NCBI GenBank assembly: GCA_028565635.1
Contig: JAOXYB010063723.1
Span: 1 to 24,737, forward strand
Reading direction: 5' to 3'
Source of the DNA: Phoronis ovalis
Lineage: Eukaryota; Phoronida; Phoronidae
Length of the DNA: 24,737 nucleotides
Each line of letters opens with the position of its first letter. The stretch's first letter is position 1. The notes below the pieces were generated by a model. It was given only the letters and a program-made list of their open reading frames with translations, was not told the origin of the DNA and searched no databases. This document shows positions 1 through 11,459 of the stretch, in pieces. Both the position numbers and the translations under genes were made by a program.

Positions 1-131
1 ATATATATGTATACTCATTGACGGGAAATCAGAAAAGACATAGAGTAAAATACTTAGCAAATAAAGTGGACAAATTAATTATACAAATTAACTTTCTACT
101 TAATAATATATATACTGTCAATACATTGTAG

Positions 132-3100
132 GTTCCTATGCTGGTGCCGTCGTAGGAATGCCCTTATCAAGTGTATTAACAGATTATTTAGGCTGGCAAG
201 CTTGTTTTTACTTTTATGGTAAGAATATAGTATTAATTCCATAAGCCTAAGGCGTAACGAACAGTATTTTCCGTCACAGTGTCATATTATTAAAATTTTG
301 CACATCAGCTAGATAGCGATCTGCCGAAAAAGACGACTGATCTATTGAATACGGGGAGCGTCTTGGTATAAGCAGTTAAATAAAACAGTACAATACTATT
401 CATAGGAATGTTTGATATACTGTTTATCAAAATTAATCATGCAAACATTAAACTGTATTTGTCATCATATCAAATTGTATGTACATGTTACAAGATAGCT
501 AGTGTACTGAAGAAAATTCGACCTCTTAGTTAGCTTGCTTTGGCCTCCTGTGAGTTATGTTGTGAACCCTTGAAATTTGGATTCCTATAGCAAGATTGTT
601 GAAAATGTTTACCTGGCGTTACTAAAAATTATTCCTTAATTAATTACATCACGTTATACGACTCTATTCTAAGTATAATACAACAATTTTTCTAGTAATA
701 ATAATTATTATTAACAAAAATAAAAATATTCTTATATAGGTTGTTTTGGTATACTTTGGTGTGTTGTCTTTTGGTTTTTATCGTCAGAGAAACCGTCAAA
801 TCACCCATATATATCAGAAGCAGAGACAATATATATTGAAACATCACTTGGAGAAACAGAAACCACGGTTCCAAAGGTAAGGTAACACACTAGATAATGT
901 TAGTTACTTGTGATAGTTCTTTGTAGGGAAATGTATTTGAAACTGCTCCGATCCATCTACTAGCAATATTGGTAATGAAACAACATTGTTTTCAAGTCTT
1001 GGAAAAGCGGATGTTTAAATTGAAAAACTGTTTCGCTGAAATTATAAAAAAATTGAACATTTAAATAATATTATCTTAACAGTTTGAAGTGGAGGCGACA
1101 AAAATGAAGGGAGTTTTTGAAGGGCTTTTTAATGTATTGGTAAGAAGATGTTACAAAGTTAACTTTGTTGCTTGGTTTTGCGTATCTGTGGTATTGGGTT
1201 TTCGTTAACGCTGTTATGATGTATATTATATTATATAATATAAGTTACTTCGCTTTGTACTAGCGTAGCAGAGGATCATGGACTAGCACAGAGTTAAGAA
1301 GAGTTGTACACGGGTACACAAAAATGAATATAACACAATTTTACTACTCTAAATCTTACCAATAGAAAGCCCAGCTACTACTGTAACCGTACTGACACAA
1401 TATATTGCTTGGAGCAATTTTACCCCTTAATTTCCTCTTTTTTCATTTCGGTGTGGAAGAATATGTTCCTACTATTTGAAAGTATGTGCATCGCACTGTC
1501 TTTGATAGAATAATTATTTGTCAAGTAATTTTTTAACATAAATATTTGGAACTATTTGGGCATTAAGGTGAAGTTGTAATTTTCAAGTTGTAATACATGA
1601 GAATTCTTCCAGTCAGGTGGTCTTAACTTTTACCACTAGCACGATTAAAGTTTTCGTTAGGTTATAGTGGGAAAACATTGTGTGAGTCATAAAGGCCCAC
1701 GCGCATGATGTGTATGGTGAGGAACGGTAGTTGCCTTTGTATGTTTTGACTAAACTCCGATGATAATGCATTACAAGCATATCTAATAATTAGTAAACTG
1801 TTGTGATTTTCAGGTTCATCACACGCCATGGAAAAAGATATTCTCGTCATCGTGTGTATATGCAATCATTGTTGCCAACGTCTGCCGTAGCTGGACATTT
1901 TATCTTCTAATTATTAGTCAAGTTAAATATTTTACTGACGTGTTTGGTTACGACATGTCCAAGGTACTAGTAACTTCCACTATTTTTTAAAAGACATTTT
2001 CGTCCTTTTCTATGCTGTAACTTTTTCAGTGTCTATAAAAAGGAACATAACTGTACTCATGTCCAACAGATCCCGCAACAGATAAATATATTATGCGTTT
2101 TACAGTGGCGATAATAGGTGTCGCCACTACTCCTTATTGTTCCGACGCAGACTTATTTCTGTTTAATATTTGTAGTTGTGTTAAGTTATATTGGCAATCA
2201 AGATGCTAGGCAATAAAGTTTTTATTTATCTTTATTGGTGTCTGTTGTGCATGGCGTAGATTTCTAAAAGACATTTTTTCGATGAGCGTTTTAAAAGTTA
2301 ACGATATAATTTATATATTTATGTAATAGCTTATTAATGACAACAGTCATAACGATTGGAATAACAATGACATTAAAACAATAAACATCATAATAAATAA
2401 CTTTACTAAACTATTACTAAACTGGTATCAAACTTTCGGCATCATCACGACATTTTAAGCAGTACTAACTACCATTCATGGAGGCTGGGAAATGATCTCA
2501 TGATCCAAAAGGCCTGATATATTTTGCAGCCTCCACCGGCGGTTCCATGATGGTGTCGAAAGCTTTGGTTGCCAGCTCAATAATAATTGTTCTGTAGTGA
2601 TTGCTTTTATTTTTGTTGAACTTCCTGCGTGAATATTCACGAAATAAACATCATGACGTATGAGTGCATCAACGGTGATAAAAGTGATGGTGAGGTACAT
2701 AGTTCTAAACAATAAGATTATAATGATGTCGAAGATGATTGTAAATATATTTATGATAATGACGATAAGGATGATCATAACGAGGACAAATCACAATGAC
2801 GGCGATTTTAAAGACAAAGTTAAATCTTTCATTGTTTAACTATACACACACAAACTTCATTTCAGAGTGGAATTTTGTCAGCCTTACCCCACTTAGTGAT
2901 GGCCTTTGTCGTCCCTTCGGGAGGATATTTTGCAGATATGTTGAGAACTCGGAGAATTCTGAGTACAACGATGGTGAGAAAAATCTTTAATTGCGGTGGT
3001 TTTGGAATGGAGGGTACATTTTTACTCGTAGTCGGATGTACTAGAGATACAACAGTAGCAATAGTTTGTTTAACGTTAGCTGTTGGATTTAGCGGATTCG

Positions 3101-6100
3101 CTATATCAGGTAAAAATAATTACTCATTTTATATGGTAGACGTCAGACCGCATACGCGCACCTGTTTCCTACTATTTGAATCATTTTTCCGGGTTTCGCA
3201 CCGAAACTCCTGCTACTCGAACCGCCCGCGGAAATGACAGTTCGAGTAGCGGGAATTTCGTTGCAAAACCGGGAAAGGGTTCGAATGGTAGGAAACAGGT
3301 GTGCGTGTGCGGATTGATGGTCGGAGTCCACGCTGGTTGGGTAGGCCTAGACGTACTTGGTTAACTTTTAATTAAACCAGTGTATCTGCTCCATATTTTA
3401 ATTTACAACTATAATTAACTATATATAAGTATTAGCAAAGTATGTACACGCGAATTTATAAATTATTTTGACAGTATCTTGATGCTATGAAACGGACACA
3501 GTTATTTCTTATTAAAAGAGTGTATCGGTATATGATCTGAATATAAATTATATAGAAAAAGTAAATGAAATGTGCCTACAACACACATATACATGTACGT
3601 GTGCATGCTGTTGAAGTTTATCTTGTTGCATGTAATACGCCTATGAAACTGGTTGTTTTTACTACTCCGTTTATACTTTCTATAACAGGCTACAATGTCA
3701 ACCATCTTGATGTAGCTCCACGTTATGCTAGTATACTCATGGGTCTGTCAAATGGCGTTGGGACACTATCAGGTCTTATATGTCCATTCGTTACAGAATC
3801 ACTGACCAAGAACGGGGTATGTATATGTATTTTGGCTTAAAAATTCAGTGAAAACTTGCATAAATTGCTGTTAGCCTCAAGCCAATGTCAAATCATGTTT
3901 CTATAACTTCTATAACCCAATTCGCAGCTTGTCCATTTTGTATATTTTCATACACGTCTTATACTACTGAGTCAGAGTGGTTAAGTCAGATTATCAAAGT
4001 AGTTTTTTTTATTGCTTTTCAGACAGCTGCAGAGTGGGAAAAAGTATTTGTAGCTGCAGGTATAATACATTATTGTGGCATCATCTTTTACGGCATATTT
4101 GCATCGGGTGAAAAACAAGAATGGGCTGATCCACCCAAAGAAGACATGCCTGATGAAAAGCCAGAATGGACATATGATATACGTAGAACTTCGAGGAGTT
4201 CACAGGTAGAAACTCCGCAAACACCAAGGACACCAGGTAAGATATATTTTATTGTATTGTATATAGTCTCGAAAATGTAGCTCAACAGGATAATAAAATA
4301 AACTGTCTTGCTTTTTACATGAATGACCCCGTGACCTCTCGATGACCTTTTAACCTCAAGGTTAATTTTTTTAATTGTTGAACTTTTTGTCAGCTGCTGG
4401 CTGTTATCTTAACTACAGTTTCTAGTAGACATCTGCTGTCTGATCGTTTTCTAGCAGATATATTTGTCATTTGTTTGTAGTTAACAAAACTTTGAAATAA
4501 GATTATGGAACTAATAGAAAGCCCTTTAGCGTTTGGATGAACACTGTAAATGACTTTACAATTTCTTTTTTGAACGTTTCATGAAATATTAAGAATTTAA
4601 ATTTCTTTACAGCTTGACTTTAAAATGACCCCAAAATAACACGAAAAATTTATTTATGAAAGTTTTCACAACTGACATTTTAACCTATTGACATATAGAT
4701 GATTTTTTGACAAGCATTAAGATTAAGGGTGTATATTTAGCTAATATAATATTGGTAAAACAATGATTGTTTTTAGAACGCAGGTCTCCCAAAGGTATAT
4801 GTTTTTCACTCCTTTCACCATCACATACGTAAAATTAGGACGGCTTAACGCGTGAACATGTTTACCGACAAAGGTAACTTTTTAAATCTACGAATAAGCC
4901 GAGACATTAGCAAATGCTGGAGATTATCTTGCGAGTCATTACTAATCCGGTTTTTTTTTGAATAATTTTGAAATGTATCGCACTAACAATAAAACATGCA
5001 GACACACGGTAGCTTTTTGCATTTCTAATTATCAAATATATGTGACATTACACAGTCAGCAAAAGTACAGCGTAAGTTCAATGAGTGAAAAATGTTATCC
5101 TATTTTATTATTTATTTTCCCTAGTAAAAACATCGAATGGGTACCTACCCACACCTACCTCAGATGACGATAATTCAACGGACGGTATAGTGTGACAAAT
5201 TTTTAATTAAAAATTTTGTAAAACACCTTTTTGCACAATTTTAGATATTACCTGTTTTACAATCACTCAAAATTACTAACATTGGAGAGTTCGTCACCTC
5301 TATCAAGCAGAAAACTCAGTAACTTCTTTAGAAGCACCAGTAATATACTTTTGTTAGTTGGTAACATAAGTACTCTACTGGGCCATGCATGCATTGTTCA
5401 GTAAACATGAAGACCGGACATTTATAGGGGTTTATGTCAGAACAGATAATATCTAGAATAATATGTTGACAACTTGATGGTGAACATATAATTAAAATCA
5501 CATTTCCCTGCAGCATGACGCATCTGCAACATTTCATGTCGATCTTATCTGCTGCTTGTGAATTCTTGTATGCGTACAACTCATTACTAAATTCATCACT
5601 GCATTAGAAAACAAAATACATTAATTATATGTTACAACTCATATTCACTTGTGTTTCTGTGGTTCTCTTATGTTTTACACACCCTTTCCTATTTTGATTC
5701 GTCACAATTGACAATTTGATGCATTGATGCGCGATAATTTGTATCTTTTTATGTTCTTGCACATCATATAGCGAATATTTTGTGAATTAACAAAATTGAA
5801 ATATATTACATGTATTATATGCTATGTTTAGTTATATGTTCACCAGCTTTGAAACAACCTTATGGCCGCTAACTGAATTACAGTTGCTTGTTACAGGTTC
5901 ATTGTTTGGTGTCAAGAGCAGTAACACTTTTTAGCGCAACATTTATTATTTTTTTGAAGTTTGCATGCACAATTTTGCAGGACTATTAAATTTACATTTA
6001 AATGAATTTCCTGTTTCATCATTCTAGTAATTTTAAATTACAACTTAATACAGTATGTGCAACATGTGACATATGCAGGCCTACCTACAACCAGCGTAGA

Positions 6101-6844
6101 CTCGAACCATGAATCCGCACTCGCGCACCTGTTTCCTACCATTCGAACCCCTTTTCCGGATATCACACCAAATTTCCTGCTGGTCGAACCGTCGTTTTCG
6201 TAGACACGCACAGGTTAGAAGGAACTCATACAGATTTCCGGAGACTCAGACCTGCTGTTCGACAAGTGTTCGAGTCTCCGCAAATATGTACGTGTTCCTG
6301 GCAACTTGTGCGAGTCCGCGGAAACGACGGTTCGAGTAGCAGGAATTTCGGTGCGAAACCTGGAAAAAAGGTTCGAATGGTAGGAAACAGGTGCGAGAGT
6401 GCGGATTGACGGTTTGAGTCTACGCTGGTTAGGTAGGCCTGATATTAATCAAGTTTTTAACTTTACAACTTTCTCTACTAATAGTTTCATTTCGCATTAT
6501 GTAATAACGAAAACTTTGAACATTTTGAGCATACTCGGTTATTAACATAGACTATATTATTAACATAGACTATATATATATATATTATTATATATTATTT
6601 ATTTTTTTTTTTTTTTTTTTTTTTTTTTTCTGGACCATTCAAAACTACCCCTCCGATCAGAATAATTTTATTTCTTAACTGCATTGTGTTGCATACATTT
6701 TCATTTTTTATTTCAGTGAAAGACAGTGTCATTTCATATGGAACAATGGAGCAACAGCCTATCTATGAAACGAAACAGGAGTATGTACAAGTTGAAGCCA
6801 AAGATAAATATCTTAGTGGCGACGCCGAAGATAGGACTCCGTAA
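132..6844 (+). CDS. SLC17A6/7/8-like: Vesicular glutamate transporter (VGLUT, SLC17A6/7/8-like), 3' part of gene
   Basis: Partial gene; upstream exons (roughly the first 230 residues) lie before the window. Core exons: 132-218, 740-876, 1814-1963, 2866-3109, 3689-3816, 4023-4236 and 6717-6844 (stop TAA at 6842), all with AG/GT borders and matching phases. Two further in-frame candidates are 1083-1139 and 5125-5184. With both, 400 residues are visible. Diagnostic blocks are [83 protein letters not shown] and [17 protein letters not shown]. They follow the order of known VGLUTs, not of sialin or phosphate-transporter relatives. The family is a major-facilitator carrier in synaptic vesicle membranes that loads glutamate using the V-ATPase gradient. 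The Arg of CRSWTF corresponds, as I recall, to the transport-essential Arg322 of rat VGLUT2. The cytosolic C-tail is rich in Thr-Pro (TPQTPRTP) and acidic residues and is lineage-specific. Which vertebrate paralogue it matches cannot be decided. Confidence 0.95.
1083..1139 (+). CDS. Candidate 57-nt cassette exon of VGLUT
   Basis: The stretch is bounded by a pyrimidine-containing acceptor (ttatcttaacag) and a good donor (gtaagaag). It is 57 bases long, is open throughout and is phase 0 on both sides. This matches the phase 0 junction between the exons ending at 876 and starting at 1814. It would insert [19 protein letters not shown] between VPK and VHHTPW, in the loop before the [14 protein letters not shown] membrane segment. 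Known VGLUTs as I recall them join these blocks without such an insert, so the exon is either alternatively used, lineage-specific or a chance match. Confidence 0.4.
3137..3350. mobile_element. Foldback (MITE-like) element, copy 1, left end shortened
   Basis: Near-palindrome inside the VGLUT intron 3110-3688. Arms 3156-3223 and 3239-3304 are reverse complements with scattered mismatches, separated by about 15 bases. The right end carries the same outer sequence (GCTGGTT.GGTAGGCCT) as the copy at 6077-6440, while the matching left end is missing about 40 bases. No coding capacity. TAGACGT occurs at both edges (3137-3143 and about 3348-3354), a possible target duplication or chance. Confidence 0.75.
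5125..5184 (+). CDS. Candidate 60-nt C-terminal tail exon of VGLUT
   Basis: A long pyrimidine-rich acceptor (tttattttccctag) precedes 60 open bases and a gtatag donor. Both borders are phase 1, the same phase as the exons ending at 4236 and starting at 6717, so inclusion or skipping both keep the frame. It encodes [20 protein letters not shown], a hydrophilic acidic Ser/Thr segment typical of VGLUT cytosolic tails. The clean acceptor and composition support a real exon, but it could be alternatively spliced. Confidence 0.6.
6077..6440. mobile_element. Foldback (MITE-like) element, copy 2, complete
   Basis: A 364-base element in the VGLUT intron 5185-6716. Its arms 6077-6211 and 6308-6440 are long inverted repeats, starting AGGCCTACCT and ending AGGTAGGCCT. 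They are near-identical over about 130 bases, including the block CACCTGTTTCCTACCATTCG. The roughly 96-base centre holds a smaller inverted repeat (GGAGACTC/GAGTCTCC). No transposase is encoded, so it would be non-autonomous. Flanking bases show no convincing target duplication. Confidence 0.8.
6540..6630. repeat. Short tandem repeat, AT microsatellite and poly-T tract
   Basis: Two copies of TATTAACATAGACTATA run into an (AT)n stretch and then about 29 consecutive T bases ending near 6629. It lies about 85 bases before the acceptor of the last VGLUT exon, inside the intron. Confidence 0.9.
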
Positions 6845-7100
6845 TTGATGTGTTTAGGATTATTCATACCAGGATAACCTTTATACCCTGATCTGTGTAG
6901 TAGATAACCTATAAGCAAACTCGATTGGAGTGCCAGCAATGTGTGTACCACGAATGTTACGACAATCATTCATAGAGGATTACTATGTAATTAAATATAC
7001 GGACAAGCTACTGACAGGGATTAGTTAGTAACTGACCAGAAACAATATTAATAAGCATTACGACTGAACCATTGCAATAAATAAATGATACAAGGTGCAA
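6845..7100 (+). terminator. VGLUT 3' untranslated region with polyadenylation signal
   Basis: After the TAA at 6842 the first canonical AATAAA is at 7076-7081, immediately repeated in overlapping form (AATAAATAAATG). A 3' UTR of about 250 bases is therefore the simplest model. Later AT-rich hexamers (for example near 7960) could give a longer form. Confidence 0.5.
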
Positions 7101-8656
7101 GACGAATTTTGAAGTGTTATAGTATCGTATGTATGTATGTGCTAATGATAACATTCAATGGCCTGGTTTAACAATCCGAGTGACATAAACATTCATTCAA
7201 ATAAAGAAAATCATATTTTGCAGACGATATGACAGCTTCATATTTAGCATAAAAACTTGAAAATTGATAATTGTGAACATACATTATATAGAAATAACTG
7301 AGACAGTCTCTCTATCCCCCCCGGTATCCCCCCCCCCCGGTATCTCCCTCGCCCTTTAAGTTATATATTTTGAGACATGTATTCCAAAACTACTTAATTA
7401 AAGCCGATAAGAACGTGTCAAAAGTTAACAATCTTCATGTTAGGCTACCACCGTAAAAGCTGTTCTTTCTCGTCGTATCTACTTAATTATTCCGGCGTCC
7501 ACTTATTTCAATCGTCACAACAATGGTCACACATTGCCAACAGAAGTCATAGGCACACGTCTGGGATTTTGGAAGTGTTTAATGGGTCCCTAAGACGAAA
7601 TGCTACCGACTGGTAGGAAACCGTACCACAATACCCTTATCGCACATCACTGAACATGCCTGCATCCACGGTGCACGATAGTGAATGTTTTAAAACAAAA
7701 TACAAAGATTAAGCCTCTACAAGATGTGACTGTATACATTGAACATTTTTGTTATTTCAAGAGAAAAAGGTCGCTAACGTAAAAGTTGGTTTCAGTCTGA
7801 ATTAACTTTTCACGTTATTATATCTCACAGCAGAATGAGAGATGCGTAACATACGGAGCTGTTCGTTTTATTCTGTCTGGTTGTTAAGAAAACGTGATCA
7901 CAAAATAATGCTTGCTTTGTACCGAAGAGTTTTTATATTTCTCTGTTGTTTGAGCGAAAAATAAATTAAGAATAATCCTATTTTTTGTGGATCATACATT
8001 CATACATAATCTTTGAAGTACAGTAGCATATACCAAATGATTATATTGTTATAATTAGAGGCACACATTGATTTATTGTCAGTTAAAAATAAATCTATAG
8101 TATTCTCATACCAATTGGTCATATTTTCCTCACGGTGTTTGTAATTCAGAACATTAAGGCAATGCAGTATTCAAAAAAATGTAAAAAAATATTTAATGTG
8201 ATTAAATTTGTATGTAATGCAAAATAAATAAAATAAACTATTGTTCACTCTAAGCTGTCTCTACAAAAATTTGAAAAAAACAAATACTTAAAGGGATTTT
8301 GAAGAAAACCGATAATTTACAATCCACGGCCCTGCATGGCAAACTAAAAAAAAGTCTCAAATCTCACTGACACCTTTTCTCTCAAATTGCTATTCTTCTA
8401 CTAAAAACTACGTCAGCTTTGAAAGCGTACATTTAACCAACTATATATTAAGTTAAATTGTAAGCTCACGTATTTTCGGGTAAAATGTTTCACAAAGTTT
8501 CAAAAACAACGGTTTGCAATGCGTTTAAAGAAATTAATAATCCAAATTCATGAAATTTACAACATACTCACTATATTAGAGAAGTCTATGGAATAATGTA
8601 TTGTTTTCAATCCGAGCGTCATTTTCTTATTTCTGGCATAGCATGGACTACTTTCT
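7101..8656. other. Intergenic AT-rich DNA between converging VGLUT and NAA50
   Basis: No exon-like open frame with homology was recognised on either strand. The only marked local structure is a C-rich patch at about 7315-7345, with C runs of 7 and 11 separated by GGTAT. Its complement is G-rich enough that a quadruplex is conceivable. Confidence 0.6.
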
Positions 8657-9627
8657 CCCGGGGGAGCACTCAGCTATAAAGTGAGTACCCATGGTCGTGA
8701 ATGATCTATATATAACAAGATTGTCAGTGACCCAGTAGCATGAAGAAGCATCCCTTAATAACAAGAAGATCACTCTCAAAAATGGTATCCTGTCAAAGAT
8801 TAAAATTTTAAAATACAAGTAAAAAAACACAGGTGACAATTTTTCCGCCCTAATCATTCCCAATTCCCCCAAGTAAACATCTCTCTAAGCACTAAGTCTA
8901 AGACTCTCATTGCCACAAATGGACCCTAAGCAAGACTAAGGCCAAAAACTAACACTTTTTTCTCAAAACTGCCGATTTTCCGACTCTAAACGCGCTCAGT
9001 CTTTAAAAAGGCACCATTTTATATTCCAACGTAAAGTTGGCTACTTATTAGATATTTGAGTGATTCAAATATGAAGGTGCCGCATTTTCGGCTGAAAAAT
9101 TGTTTATGGTTTTGATATAGGGCGTACATGCACATTTGAGGCATATTTCTAGAATTTTTTGAGTATGTGATTTGCAAACAAATTTTTACCGTGGGGTATA
9201 TTTTCGGGATACAGTTTTTACCATTGGGTAAGGGATTTTGCCGTGGGCCTTAATTACACCCTCTTTTTTTTGTTTTGCACGTATCCTCGAAGCCAATTGC
9301 AACCTTGGAATGTCAAACCAGAAGTACCATATCATCCCTAACTGCAACTGTCTTCGAGATACAGCTTGCTGAAAATTGGAAGAAAGAAAGAAGGAAAGAA
9401 AGAAACAAACAATTTTTTTTTATTTTTTCCGACCAACCCCTCAAGAAATGTTTCCTCCCAAAAATATCAAACTATATTTTGTATTTGAATCTCTCAAATA
9501 TCTATATAATTAATAGGTAACCAACTTTAATTTATTTGAAACTCTAGAATATAAATAAGTAGCCAATTAACTCCATGCGATTTTGGTAACGTGCATGCTA
9601 TCCACTTTATATCTGAGCCCCCCGGGA
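8657..9627. mobile_element. Terminal-inverted-repeat element, CCCGGGGG family, copy 1
   Basis: The left end has CCCGGGGG, then ACTCAGCTATAAAGTG and GGTCGTG. The right end near 9590-9627, read in reverse, has CCCGGGGG, CTCAGATATAAAGTG and GCATGCACG. The arms are about 40 bp and diverged. The interior has degenerate units related to TACCCCACGGTAAA (9185-9250, reverse strand) and a GAAA-rich stretch (9378-9412). No transposase reading frame. It is probably a decayed non-autonomous DNA element. Flanks ACTTTCT (left) and ACTTCCA (right) may be a worn target duplication. Confidence 0.55.
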
Positions 9628-10320
9628 CTTCCATGATTTTTGGAAGCTGTGGTAGTCACGAATATTGTTCTTTATCTTATTCTTGCCAAATAAAAACTGA
9701 AGCTGTACAACGATTATCGAGATACCATATCTCAAGAAGAAACACGTCCTCCAAGAGTGCCATGTTGGAGTTGACTCAGGTTATACCGTTAAAATCAAAC
9801 TTGACCCACATTTCGGCCTCCATTACTTTTTGAATTCGATATCTCTCAATAAGTGAGAGTTTTTAAGATCTGAACAGGAATGGTTTTGACGACTGCGAAT
9901 AATTAAAATGTCAAACTGAATTTTTTTGATCATCAGTTGACCCACTTCCAACCTGGGACTTCCACGGTCGTTCAGACAAAACTAACGGAGTCCCCATAAT
10001 ATCGGTTCCCCACACGAGTCTGGCTGGCTGGCAAACCTTAAACAGTTCATCCAGCTGGTAATGGGGAACAGATCTAATTCCCCAAGTCAACACCACTAAG
10101 TGATTTATTTAAGCGCGAAACCCCATAAAACAACATCTTTTTTGGCAAATTTCAGCTGGCAGATAGAGTTCCTCTGCATTTTTAGCTGGCTGGTGAATTT
10201 TAAAAAAATCAGCTTGCTGGTGAGTGGGGAACAGAGATGGCCTTCCAAGCTACATTACCAAATGGTTTATCTAAGTATGAAACATGTAAAAAATATGTTG
10301 GTGTACTACATAAAGCCATA
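9628..10320. repeat. Diverged direct repeat with GCTGGCTGG core
   Basis: Two related blocks of about 105 bases begin near 10020 and 10185. Both start with GCTGGCTGG, include GCTGGTRAKGGGGAACAGA about 35 bases on, and end with a related GNTTTATYTAAG segment. Spacing is about 165 bases. The rest of the interval holds no recognised gene. Confidence 0.5.
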
Positions 10321-10339
10321 AAAAATTATCCTCATTGGG

Positions 10340-10870
10340 TGCTTCTGAACTAAGATCAGAAAAAAACATGGCCACCAGTCGGCCATATTGAAAGCGATCC
10401 AGGCCAAAAACAACAATGACCTGCCTTAATTGGCCTCCATTTACCTCCTGATATAAACCGATCCCTCTACATGATATGAGTTTTCAAAATATGAGCAAAA
10501 ATAGTGTGACGGCTACAAAAAATGTTGAATTTTCAGATCGCCTTTTCCCCAGTTTTCAAGGCCATTCTAAAATACCACCTAGCCTATAACGCCTACCTTT
10601 GGCCTAATTAAAACCGCTTTCGAATCACCCATGCATAGCTTCATCTATGCGGCTATATACGTACGGCTCAGAAAACAACAAGGCCCCGTCAGTCGGCAGT
10701 AATGGAGATGAACCAGGCCAATCAAATGGACCTGTATTTAGACTTTAAATATCAATTGTGACTCCAATCCACTATTACCGGGTACCAGAAACAGATTTAG
10801 CCACCAGTCGACCATATCTGAAGCAATCTAGGTCAAAATTATACTGGACCTGTACTTATCCTGTACCAAA
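10340..10870. repeat. Three diverged copies of a CCAGTCGGCCATAT-containing repeat
   Basis: Related blocks near 10355-10435, 10670-10740 and 10788-10860 share AGAAA, CCACCAGTCGGCCATAT-like, GAAGC-ATCCAGGCCAAAA-like and TGGACCTGTATTTA-like segments in the same order. They look like old interspersed or tandem repeat remnants downstream of NAA50 and have no coding potential. Confidence 0.45.
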
Positions 10871-11013
10871 TATGAAGCTGATCAGATATAAACTGAAGCT
10901 GTTATTGCATACAGGACAACTCTGTGCATAAAAATCCAACAAGCAAATTATTTGCTTCTCAATCAACTTACTGGTTTTTATAGCCTAATACAACTAACAT
11001 TTACAAAATCATA

Positions 11014-11459
11014 TTTATTTACCTTTCGTTAGTTTTATCTACACTTGACATTTATAATACAATGTGTTTCAGATTTCATGAAATGCAATGTTATAAAAAC
11101 TTGATATGAACACACATTTTTGTACATCGAACATTTTCCATGATTAAAGATAAAAAAATCAGTCAAGTAGAACGAACTGAAAAAGCTGATTAATACAGCC
11201 TGATTACACTACAAATGCTAAAGTACTGAACTACTTAGAATTCAAAATCTAGAGGATTTTTTATGCGAGTAGCTGTCACATAAACAAAATTATTTCTGAA
11301 TGTTTGGCAATTGTTATCTGAAATATTATTTCCACCATCATGTGCGTGCCTTCTTGATGTTTCGTAGCCAGGTTCATGTTTGTAATTCTGCCAAGCTTAA
11401 GCACATTCTTAAAGCATATAATACAAAGCGGATATTTTAATACTTCTCCCCTTTTCTGG
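11014..11459 (-). terminator. NAA50 3' untranslated region with candidate polyadenylation signal
   Basis: Downstream of the NAA50 stop (minus strand, 11462-11460), the reverse strand shows AATAAA at 11019-11014 (plus-strand TTTATT). This would give a 3' UTR of roughly 450-470 bases. A closer ATTAAA (plus-strand TTTAAT, about 11436) is only about 20 bases past the stop and is less likely. Confidence 0.4.

Noticed and set aside
2476-2778. 100-residue minus-strand open frame upstream of a VGLUT exon
   Set aside because: It lies in a VGLUT intron and its start is low-complexity Ile-rich sequence from AT-rich repeats (ATAATGATG-like). No family is recognised and no exon signals fit.
3176-3364. 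Open frames across 3143-3364 on both strands
   Set aside because: They fall in the arms of the foldback element, and the palindrome gives mirrored open frames on the two strands. No protein family matches.
132-4236. Sialin or type I phosphate transporter instead of VGLUT
   Set aside because: The blocks [19 protein letters not shown] and [17 protein letters not shown] and the long hydrophilic tail are VGLUT-specific among SLC17 members as I know them.
6345-6385. GGTTCGAAT resembling a tRNA T-loop/B box
   Set aside because: It is part of the foldback arm and repeated in both copies. No acceptor stem, anticodon arm or A box is present at the right spacing.
8648-8872. 74-residue minus-strand open frame
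   Set aside because: It spans the left end of the CCCGGGGG element, shows no domain and is explained by the repeat.
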